Shown: in pieces, positions 5,907-10,615 of the stretch
How positions within the stretch are numbered: the stretch's first letter is position 1
Layout of the letters: each line of letters opens with the position of its first letter
Assembly (NCBI GenBank): GCA_018065965.1
Contig: JAGHSH010000005.1
Location: 1-10,615, forward strand
Source of the DNA: Candidatus Apopatocola equi
Lineage (GTDB): Bacteria > Bacillota > Clostridia > Oscillospirales > Oscillospiraceae
Direction of reading: 5' to 3'
DNA: 10,615 nt
Notes under the pieces: model-generated
Database searches by the model: none
What the model was told of the DNA's origin: nothing
What the model saw: the letters and a program-made list of their open reading frames with translations, nothing else
Program-made: the position numbers and the translations under genes

Positions 5907-7160
5907 ATGCGTGAAAATTTAAGTGTTGCCTTTCAGGGACTCTGGAACCACAAGCTGCGCTCCGTGCTGACCATGCTGGGCATTATCATCGGCATTGCCT
6001 CCATTATCACCATCGTTTCCACCATCCGGGGCACCAGCGAGCAGATCAAGGCCAATCTGGTGGGTGCGGGCACCAATGGCGTTTCCGTGAGGCTCTATCA
6101 GAAGAACAACCCCTATGACCTGACCTGGAACCCGCCCCCCGACGGCGTGAAGCCCGTTACCGAGGACACCCGGCAGGAGCTCAGCCGACTGGATCATGTG
6201 GAGAGCGTGTCCCTGTTCCACTCCCGGGAGTGGTGCAATGGCATCTATGCGGGCGACCACGGCTTCAACGGTTCGCTGCTGGGCGTGGACGCCCATTATC
6301 TGGACACGGCGGGCTATGCTCTCCTCTACGGCAGAGGCTTTTCCGAAGCGGACTTTGCCAAAAGCAAAAAGGTTTGCCTGCTGGATGCGGCCGCTGTGAC
6401 CGCCCTCTTCGGCGGGGATTTCCCCCTGGGCTGTACCGTGGAGATTCTGGAGCAGCCCTTTACGGTCATCGGAGTCGTGAACCCCGTCAGCAAGACCGAG
6501 CCGGACATCAGCTCCCTTTCGGATTACTACACCTATTACAGCTCCGGCGGCGGCACCGTGTTCGTGCCGGGGAGCACCTGGCCCATCCTCTATCGCTTCG
6601 ATGAGCCTGAGACCGTGCTGCTCACCGCCGACCATACAGACAACATGACCCGGGTCGGGCAGGAAGCGGCGCAGCTGCTCACCGCCACCCAGATCACCGG
6701 CGGCGACGGCAGCTTCAGCTACCGGGCCATCGACCTCATGGAGCAGGCCGAGCAGATTCAGCAGCTCTCCCGCTCCACCAACTCCCAGCTTATCTGGATC
6801 GCCAGCATTTCCCTGCTGGTAGGCGGTATCGGCGTAATGAACATCATGCTCGTCACCGTGACCGAGCGCACCGCCGAGATCGGTCTGAAAAAGGCACTGG
6901 GCGCCCGGAAAAAGCGCATCCTTTACCAGTTCCTCACCGAGGCCGCCGTGCTCACCAGCTGCGGCGGTGTGCTGGGCGTAGTCTCCGGCGTGGTCATGGC
7001 GCGGCTGATCTCCGCCGTCATGGGCACTCCCACCGCCGTTTCCATGGGTGCAGCGCTCATCGCGCTGGCTTTCTCCACGGTCATCGGTGTGGTGTTCGGT
7101 CTGATTCCCGCCGTGAAGGCATCGAATCTCAACCCCATCGAGGCACTCAAGAGAGACTGA
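5907..7160 (+). CDS. MacB/FtsX-family ABC transporter permease
   Basis: Integral membrane subunit, 417 residues, start supported by AGGAGG (5894-5899) 7 nt upstream. The MacB layout is complete: one transmembrane helix near the N-terminus (about 20-40, LTMLGIIIGIASIITIVSTI), a large extracytoplasmic MacB_PCD-type domain (about 42-290), then an FtsX domain with three helices (about 295-318, 345-370 and 380-402). The ELA-type ends are typical, with RTAEIGLKKALGARKKRI (321-338) as the cytoplasmic coupling segment and NPIEALKRD at the C-terminus. MacB-type permeases do not move substrates through the membrane like classic exporters but transmit ATPase motion to the outer face. It is 12 nt after the second adaptor, so it belongs to the same operon. 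The cargo, whether peptide, antibiotic or lipoprotein, cannot be told. Confidence 0.94.
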   Translation: MRENLSVAFQGLWNHKLRSVLTMLGIIIGIASIITIVSTIRGTSEQIKANLVGAGTNGVSVRLYQKNNPYDLTWNPPPDGVKPVTEDTRQELSRLDHVESVSLFHSREWCNGIYAGDHGFNGSLLGVDAHYLDTAGYALLYGRGFSEADFAKSKKVCLLDAAAVTALFGGDFPLGCTVEILEQPFTVIGVVNPVSKTEPDISSLSDYYTYYSSGGGTVFVPGSTWPILYRFDEPETVLLTADHTDNMTRVGQEAAQLLTATQITGGDGSFSYRAIDLMEQAEQIQQLSRSTNSQLIWIASISLLVGGIGVMNIMLVTVTERTAEIGLKKALGARKKRILYQFLTEAAVLTSCGGVLGVVSGVVMARLISAVMGTPTAVSMGAALIALAFSTVIGVVFGLIPAVKASNLNPIEALKRD

Positions 7161-7174
7161 CGCACAGCGCGTCA
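7158..7174 (+). other. Small hairpin at the end of the ABC operon
   Basis: TGACGC (7158-7163, starting in the permease stop codon) and GCGTCA (7169-7174) form a perfect 6-bp stem with a 5-nt loop. There is no T-tract after it, so it is not a convincing intrinsic terminator; it could stabilise the operon mRNA or do nothing. No other terminator was seen before sleB. Confidence 0.3.
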
Positions 7175-7175
7175 T

Positions 7176-7204
7176 GCATAAAACTCCCTCCGCTGCACAA
7201 GCTA
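7176..7204 (+). promoter_or_regulatory. Possible SigG-like promoter of sleB
   Basis: GCATA (7176-7180) is followed by 17 nt and CAAGCTA (7198-7204). The Bacillus SigG consensus is about gHATR, 17-18 nt, CATnMTA, so the -35 fits fully and the -10 differs at one position. sleB is a forespore gene under SigG in Bacillus. The transcript would start near 7211 with a leader of about 23 nt carrying GGGGGGAG. Short motifs like this arise by chance, so confidence is low. Confidence 0.35.
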
Positions 7205-7221
7205 CCGAAAAAGCAACGGGG

Positions 7222-7225
7222 GGAG
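7222..7225 (+). promoter_or_regulatory. Ribosome binding site that decides the sleB start
   Basis: GGAG at the end of a six-G run lies 8 nt before ATG at 7234. The earlier in-frame ATG at 7174 has no such site and would place 20 polar residues before the signal peptide. Confidence 0.7.
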
Positions 7226-7233
7226 TATTTCCT

Positions 7234-7875
7234 ATGCATACATGGCGCAGATGGCTTATCGGACTGCTGGCGGCGTCGCTGCTGGTGCTGCAGATCTCCG
7301 CTGCCAGCTACCAGCGGGGCAGCAGCGGCGACACGGTGAGGGAGATCCAGCGCAGGCTCTCGGACTGGGGCTACTACAGCGGCCGCGTTGACGGCATCTA
7401 CGGCAGCAAGACCGAGGCCGCCGTCCGATATTTCCAGCAGAAAAACGGTCTGAGCGTGGATGGCAAGGTCGGGAAGCAGACGCTCGCCGCACTGGGCATC
7501 AACGCCGGGGGCAGCGCCAACGGGGACGGGGACGTATATCTGCTGGCCCGGCTCATCTCCGCCGAGGCCCGCGGCGAGCCCTACACCGGGCAGGTGGCAG
7601 TAGGTGCGGTGGTGCTCAACCGGGTGGATCACCCCAGCTTCCCCAACAGCATCAGCGGCGTGATCTACCAGCAGGGAGCCTTTTCCTGCCTGACGGACGG
7701 GCAGTTCAACCAGAGTGTGGCGGACTCCGCCTACAGCGCCGCCCGGGACGCGCTCTCCGGCTGGGATCCCACCGGCGGCGCGATCTACTACTTCAACCCG
7801 GCCACGGCCACCAGCAAATGGATCTGGTCACGGCCGCTGCTGACGACCATCGGAAAGCACAGATTCTGTGCCTGA
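7234..7875 (+). CDS. sleB: Spore cortex-lytic enzyme SleB-like cell wall hydrolase
   Basis: SleB is a lytic transglycosylase that breaks down spore cortex peptidoglycan during germination. The 213-residue product has a signal peptide (1-24: MHTWRR, then a hydrophobic core ending QISAA), a PG_binding_1 domain (about 28-88; DTVREIQRRLSDWGYYSGRVDG, QKNGLSVDGKVGKQTL) and a SleB/CwlJ Hydrolase_2 domain (about 103-211). The domain carries RLISAEARGEPYTGQVAVG, with Glu111 the expected catalytic residue, VVLNRVDHPSFPNSISGVIYQ and the C-terminal YYFNPATATSKWIWSRP block. Both length and order match SleB. The usual companion ypeB is not adjacent. The gene follows the ABC operon by 73 nt and may have its own promoter. 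A vegetative SleB-domain hydrolase remains possible, since such paralogues are common in Clostridia. Confidence 0.92.
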   Translation: MHTWRRWLIGLLAASLLVLQISAASYQRGSSGDTVREIQRRLSDWGYYSGRVDGIYGSKTEAAVRYFQQKNGLSVDGKVGKQTLAALGINAGGSANGDGDVYLLARLISAEARGEPYTGQVAVGAVVLNRVDHPSFPNSISGVIYQQGAFSCLTDGQFNQSVADSAYSAARDALSGWDPTGGAIYYFNPATATSKWIWSRPLLTTIGKHRFCA

Positions 7876-7880
7876 GGGTC

Positions 7881-7909
7881 TTGCAGAGTGAGAGAAAATC
7901 GGGTATAAT
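7881..7909 (+). promoter_or_regulatory. SigA-type promoter of the zinc-ribbon gene
   Basis: TTGCAG (7881-7886), 17 nt, then a perfect TATAAT (7904-7909), beginning 5 nt after the sleB stop. Transcription from about 7916 gives a leader of about 20 nt with AAGGAG (7924-7929) 8 nt before ATG. The intact promoter shows the interrupted gene can still be transcribed. Confidence 0.75.
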
Positions 7910-7937
7910 GGCGAAAAAAGCTGAAGGAGCAGAAAAA

Positions 7938-8432
7938 ATGAGCTATTGTACCCTGTGCGGCGCCTATATTCCCATGGGCCAGACCAAATGCCCCGCCTGC
8001 GGCTATGAGCAGAAGCAGAGCTCCGGCACTGCCGTGCAGTCTGCTCCGCAGCCCAAACGGGAGGAGCAGCAGAGCCGGCAGCAGGAACACCGCTGGGAGC
8101 AGGAAGCGCAGAGCACCTCCCACGTGGAATATGAGGTCTTTGACGGCGAGAACGAACAGTCCCGGCGTATGTCCGCCCTCTGCTATGTGGGGCCGCTGTT
8201 CTTCGTGCCCCTGCTGCTGAAAAAGGCCAGCGAGTAGATCCGCTTCCATGCCAATCAGGGGCTGGCACTCTTCCTCGCGGAGCTGGCTGCCTTCGGGGTC
8301 TTTCACGGACTCATCGGCCTCGGGCTCAAGCTCGGCTGCATCTATCTGGCGGTGCAGGGCGTGAAGAACGCCGCCGCCGGTATCCGGGAGAAGCTGCCCG
8401 TCATCGGTAACTGGAAGCTGCTGAAAGGATAA
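7938..8432 (+). pseudogene. Zinc-ribbon membrane protein (DUF4870-like) interrupted by an in-frame TAG
   Basis: The reading frame encodes 99 residues, then TAG (8235-8237), then 64 more residues in the same frame to TAA at 8430-8432. The first part has an N-terminal zinc ribbon (Cys4, Cys7, Cys18, Cys21), a Gln/Glu/Ser-rich hydrophilic linker (about 26-76) and a first hydrophobic segment (MSALCYVGPLFFVPLLL, 78-94). The part after the stop, IRFHANQGLALFLAELAAF to PVIGNWKLLKG, holds the conserved RFHANQG motif and the remaining membrane segments of this family. The stop falls inside the conserved core, so it is not a natural end. A single CAG-to-TAG change would explain it (SEQIRFHANQG). The membrane part also looks shorter than usual for the family. 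It could be a recent pseudogene, a base-call error or a readthrough site. The family is uncharacterised. The 99-residue product (7938-8237) would keep the zinc ribbon and one membrane segment. Confidence 0.75.
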
Positions 8433-8448
8433 AGAACAGAATACAGTC

Positions 8449-8481
8449 AAGCCTCCCTCGAACGAGGGAGGTTTGTTTCTT
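8449..8481 (+). terminator. Rho-independent terminator after the zinc-ribbon gene
   Basis: CCTCCCTC (8452-8459) pairs with GAGGGAGG (8464-8471) around a 4-nt loop (GAAC), followed by TTTGTTTCTTTCT. The stem starts 20 nt after the downstream TAA at 8432. Its position after that TAA, and not after the TAG at 8237, supports the gene originally ending at 8432. Confidence 0.8.
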
Positions 8482-8485
8482 TCTG

Positions 8486-8520
8486 TGTCATTGCGAGGAG
8501 CGAATTGACGTGGCAATCCG
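8486..8520 (+). repeat. Dispersed intergenic palindromic repeat, copy B
   Basis: The 35-bp element begins TGTCATTGCGA and ends GGCAATCCG, identical at both ends to copy A at 1278-1317, here in plus orientation. The outer arms ATTGC (8490-8494) and GCAAT (8513-8517) pair. The middle (GGAGCGAATTGACGT) differs from copy A. It lies between two terminators and encodes nothing. This form is close to short repeats found scattered in many bacterial genomes (from general knowledge, not searched). Confidence 0.7.
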
Positions 8521-8556
8521 TGTTCCGGTTCCCCGCACTGTGGGAAAACAGGCCGC

Positions 8557-8590
8557 AAAAAACGCTCCGTCAGCTGACGGTGCGTTTTTT
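8557..8590. terminator. Bidirectional terminator between convergent genes
   Basis: AAAAAACGC (8557-8565) and GCGTTTTTT (8582-8590) flank CCGTCAGCTGACGG, giving a 34-nt palindrome with one T-T mismatch (8566 and 8581). A-run and T-run ends let it work on both strands. On the minus strand it begins 12 nt after the stop of the URO-D gene at 8603; on the plus strand it backs up the terminator at 8449-8481. Confidence 0.85.
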
Positions 8591-8602
8591 GGGTTTATCG
8601 GA

Positions 8603-9652
8603 TTACCACTCGGCGTAGCGGACGCGGGAGTAACGATAGATCTCGTCCAGAAATGCCTTGGGGGCAGAGCTCATGTGGCTGGAGAGCATGGTGAACTTGC
8701 CGGGCTTGTTGAAGCGGTCGAAGAACTTGCGGGCAGCAGCGCGCTGCTCCTCCTCGCTCTTGTCGGCCAGCTCGGTGGTGTCTTCCCAGACGTAGAGGAG
8801 GATCTTGTCGGCGAAGTTCTCGAAGAGGAAATCGAAGTCGTTCATGTCCTGGGGCTGCCACTCATCGAAGCCGGCGTCGATGAACACCTGGGTGCGCTTG
8901 TCGTTGTGGCCGCAGGAGTGCAGGGAGGCGATACGGCCCTGCTCATGGATGCAGTCGGTGAGCTGCTTCATGTAAGGCAGGAAGATCTCACGGGCGATGT
9001 CCTCGGAGAAGAAGGTGGACTGCTGGGAACCCCAGTCGTCATGGATGTTGATCACGTCCAGAGAGGGGAACTCCTCGCAATACTTGCGGATGCACTTGCA
9101 GCCGAAGTAGGCGAAGGCCTGCAGCATTTCCTTGATGGCCTCGGTCTGCTCATCGTCCAGCAGAGCCATGGCGGCGGGGACGAAGCCCATCATGGAGATC
9201 ATGCGCTCGAAGCCGAAGCCGTTGGTGAAGCTGACCATCAGGGGCAGACGGTAATCCAGCTCGATCTCAGCCTTGGCGGCCTCCCAGTCCCAGTTATCGG
9301 GATCGGGAATGTGGACGAGCTCTTTCCAGTTGTTCACATCGTCCAGCAGCTGGGGCTTCTCGGGATGGACGATGGAGCCGCCGGCGGTGGGCTCAAACAC
9401 CCACTCGATGCCCAGATCGTCGATCAGGCCGGGCTGGCCGCCGCGGCCCATGTGGATGTTCCAGGGATTGCGCAGGCCCTGGGTGGTGGAGGTGCTCATG
9501 TAGTAGGGGTGATGATCCCAGTACATGGCCTCGGCGTTCTGGCGGGGGGACACGGGAGCCTTGTGGATGACCGTGCCGGGACGGCCCATGATGCCGGGCA
9601 TCTGGAAAGCGGTCTCCATCTCAGTTTCAACAAAAGGAATCTTCTTGAACAT
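8603..9652 (-). CDS. Uroporphyrinogen decarboxylase superfamily protein (probable corrinoid-linked methyltransferase)
   Basis: A 349-residue protein with the URO-D/methylcobamide methyltransferase-type TIM-barrel signature. Visible blocks are NPWNIHMGRGGQPGLIDDLGIEW (62-84), VSFTNGFGFERMISMMGF (140-157), INIHDDWGSQ (201-210) and SLHSCGHN (243-250). The HSC at 245-247 resembles the His-x-Cys zinc ligand pair of MtaA/MtbA/CmuA-type methyltransferases. The N-terminal arginine-rich motif of HemE is absent, so a heme-pathway role is unlikely. Members typically act with corrinoid proteins to move methyl groups, or have unknown roles. The start is supported by AAGGAG (9663-9668) 10 nt before ATG and by a good promoter. 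It is a separate transcription unit from its paralogue upstream. All 16 arginine codons examined are CGC or CGT, pointing to high expression. The substrate is unknown, and no corrinoid protein is in the window. Confidence 0.85.
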   Translation of the reverse strand: MFKKIPFVETEMETAFQMPGIMGRPGTVIHKAPVSPRQNAEAMYWDHHPYYMSTSTTQGLRNPWNIHMGRGGQPGLIDDLGIEWVFEPTAGGSIVHPEKPQLLDDVNNWKELVHIPDPDNWDWEAAKAEIELDYRLPLMVSFTNGFGFERMISMMGFVPAAMALLDDEQTEAIKEMLQAFAYFGCKCIRKYCEEFPSLDVINIHDDWGSQQSTFFSEDIAREIFLPYMKQLTDCIHEQGRIASLHSCGHNDKRTQVFIDAGFDEWQPQDMNDFDFLFENFADKILLYVWEDTTELADKSEEEQRAAARKFFDRFNKPGKFTMLSSHMSSAPKAFLDEIYRYSRVRYAEW

Positions 9653-9709
9653 GGTTCTTTTTCTCCTTTATCTCTTTTTTTGGAACACACGGTTTTATGC
9701 GTTTTTATT

Positions 9710-9738
9710 ATAATAGCACAGTATGAGGCGGCTGTAAA
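9710..9738 (-). promoter_or_regulatory. SigA-type promoter of the 8603-9652 URO-D gene
   Basis: On the minus strand TTTACA (9738-9733) is followed by 17 nt and TATTAT (9715-9710), each matching consensus at 5 of 6 positions. An overlapping perfect TATAAT (9712-9707) lies 20 nt from the same -35. The leader would be about 50 nt. Together with the terminator at 9789-9819 this makes the gene independently expressed. Confidence 0.65.
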
Positions 9739-9788
9739 TCATCTATTTGCAGTGTACGGAGCCGCGCAAGCCAGACATTTTGCCGTGC

Positions 9789-9819
9789 AAAAAACGGGAG
9801 CGGCAAAGCCGCCCCCGTT
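9789..9819 (-). terminator. Rho-independent terminator of the right-edge URO-D gene
   Basis: AACGGG-A-GCGGC (9793-9804) pairs with GCCGC-C-CCCGTT (9808-9819) around loop AAA, with one mismatch. On the minus strand the stem ends in six T (9794-9789) and begins 10 nt after the stop codon at 9830-9832. It isolates the two URO-D paralogues transcriptionally. Confidence 0.88.
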
Positions 9820-9829
9820 GGGGTAAGAA

Positions 9830-10615
9830 TCAGAACATTTCCTTGCTCATCTTGTCGATGGCCTCGGAGGCAGCCTGGTACACACCGGGATAGGTGCTGC
9901 CGGGGCCGCCGGCGGTCAGGCAGGGGATGAAATAGTGCTTACCGTTGGTCTCGCAGGCGCGGCGCACTTCGTTCTCCACCAGCTCGGGAGTCCAGCGGGG
10001 GATATCCACAACGCCGTTGTTGATGTCGCCCATGAAGCTGATCTTGCCGCCGTATTCCTTGACAAGGGCGGGCACGTTGTTGGTGGTGACACAGCCCTGG
10101 AACACGTCGATGCCCATCTCGATCATGGCGGGCACCAGGTTGGCGGCGTAGGAGTCGGAGTGGTGGACGATGAGCTCAACGCCGTTCTGCTTGTAGTAGC
10201 CGTAGACCTTCTTGTAGGCGGGCACGATGAACTCGTTGAACATCTCGGGGGACATGAAGGAGGAGTTGTGGGAACCCCAGTCGTCATGATGGAACACGGC
10301 GTCGGGGTGACCGTGCTTGACCAGCTCCTTGGCCAGCTTCAGCTCATAGTCGGTGATGTACTCGATGAGTTCGTGCATCTCCTCGGGGTTGGTGTAGAAG
10401 GCCAGCAGAGCCTCGTCGATGCTCATGAGGTAGTGCACCTGCTCGAAGATGCCGGGGGCGGACATGGTGGAGGCAAAGACCTCGTTGCGGTCGATGGCGG
10501 CGGCACGGGCCTCATAGGCAGCCCAGTCCTCATCGGGGAAGTCGGTGCGGGGCATCTTCACGGTGTCCTGCCAGTGCTCGATGTCCTTGATCACGCGGTG
10601 CTCATAATCATGCAC
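9830..10615 (-). CDS. Uroporphyrinogen decarboxylase superfamily protein, paralogue of 8603-9652, N-terminus missing
   Basis: The frame is open to the window edge, so the N-terminus lies outside; 261 C-terminal residues are visible. The first visible codon is GTG inside the run VHDYEHRVIKDIEHWQ and is probably not a start. Family blocks are FHHDDWGSHNSSF (visible residues 108-120), ELIVHHSDSYAANLVPAMIEMGID (147-170), VFQGCVTTNN (171-180) and GKISFMGDINNGVVDIPRW (190-208). It shares the HDDWGS core with its neighbour, but where that has HSC this one has HHSD, with the nearby Cys (175) in FQGC; the metal or substrate site therefore probably differs. Arginine codons are only CGC/CGT. A methyltransferase-like role in corrinoid or aromatic O-demethylation metabolism is a family-level inference. 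It is not HemE-like in visible motifs. Confidence 0.85.
   Translation of the reverse strand: MHDYEHRVIKDIEHWQDTVKMPRTDFPDEDWAAYEARAAAIDRNEVFASTMSAPGIFEQVHYLMSIDEALLAFYTNPEEMHELIEYITDYELKLAKELVKHGHPDAVFHHDDWGSHNSSFMSPEMFNEFIVPAYKKVYGYYKQNGVELIVHHSDSYAANLVPAMIEMGIDVFQGCVTTNNVPALVKEYGGKISFMGDINNGVVDIPRWTPELVENEVRRACETNGKHYFIPCLTAGGPGSTYPGVYQAASEAIDKMSKEMF

Noticed and set aside
7158..7174. Hairpin after the permease as an intrinsic terminator
   Set aside because: Only 6 bp of stem and no T-tract follows, so termination is not supported.
5919..7175. Minus-strand open frame opposite the permease (418 codons)
   Set aside because: His/Gly/Asp-rich shadow of the MacB/FtsX permease; no motif or ribosome binding site.
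8235..8237. TAG as a pyrrolysine codon, prompted by the nearby methyltransferase-like genes
   Set aside because: The interrupted gene is a zinc-ribbon membrane protein, not a methylamine methyltransferase, and no pyl genes are in the window; a CAG-to-TAG mutation is simpler.
7788..8558. Minus-strand open frame through the zinc-ribbon gene and repeat
   Set aside because: It reads through the repeat copy and a terminator hairpin and has no ribosome binding site or domain.
8510..9826. Plus-strand open frame opposite the URO-D gene (438 codons)
   Set aside because: It spans a bidirectional terminator and lies opposite a gene with clear URO-D motifs; no family similarity.
8603..10615. Heme-pathway uroporphyrinogen decarboxylase (HemE)
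   Set aside because: The arginine-rich N-terminal HemE motif is absent from the complete protein, and no other heme genes are nearby; the motifs seen fit the methyltransferase-like branch.

Overview
The window reads as part of the chromosome of a GC-rich, endospore-forming, anaerobic Firmicute, most likely a gut Oscillospiraceae relative. That placement is inferred from a SpoIIP-type and a SleB-type sporulation/germination gene, a rubrerythrin-type N-terminus, strong GGAGG ribosome binding sites and GC-rich codon usage. No taxon-specific marker was seen.

Layout. On the minus strand at the left edge is the start of a rubredoxin-domain protein (reverse-rubrerythrin type, 1-75) with a near-consensus promoter whose -35 box overlaps the stop codon of spoIIP (149-1207). 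Next is an arylamine N-acetyltransferase gene (1396-2208) with its own promoter and terminator. A divergent intergenic region (2209-2446) separates it from a plus-strand, translationally coupled four-gene operon (2447-7160): lipoprotein adaptor, MacB-type ATPase, membrane-anchored adaptor with a large insert, and MacB/FtsX-type permease. A 9+9-bp perfect inverted repeat sits on the operon's -10 region and is a good candidate operator. Then come sleB (7234-7875) and a zinc-ribbon membrane-protein gene interrupted by an in-frame TAG (7938-8432). The right end holds two minus-strand uroporphyrinogen-decarboxylase-superfamily paralogues (8603-9652, and 9830 to beyond the edge), each ending in its own terminator.

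How the genes fit together. The four ABC genes should form one envelope machine: ATPase plus permease in the membrane, and two different adaptors on the outer face. Its substrate cannot be read from the sequence. spoIIP and sleB belong to sporulation and germination; each has a weak match to a sporulation sigma-factor promoter (SigE-like and SigG-like). The URO-D paralogues resemble corrinoid/cobalamin-linked methyltransferases rather than heme-pathway HemE. They and the acetyltransferase use almost only CGC/CGT for arginine, unlike the ABC operon and spoIIP, which suggests higher expression.

Two copies of a short dispersed intergenic repeat (ends TGTCATTGCGA and GGCAATCCG) lie at 1278-1317 and 8486-8520. 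No tRNA, rRNA, CRISPR, transposase or phage gene was seen. The least ordinary items are the two-adaptor ABC operon with its palindromic operator and inserted domain, the amber-interrupted gene, and the URO-D pair with differing metal-site motifs. None of these is clearly a wholly new system from sequence alone.
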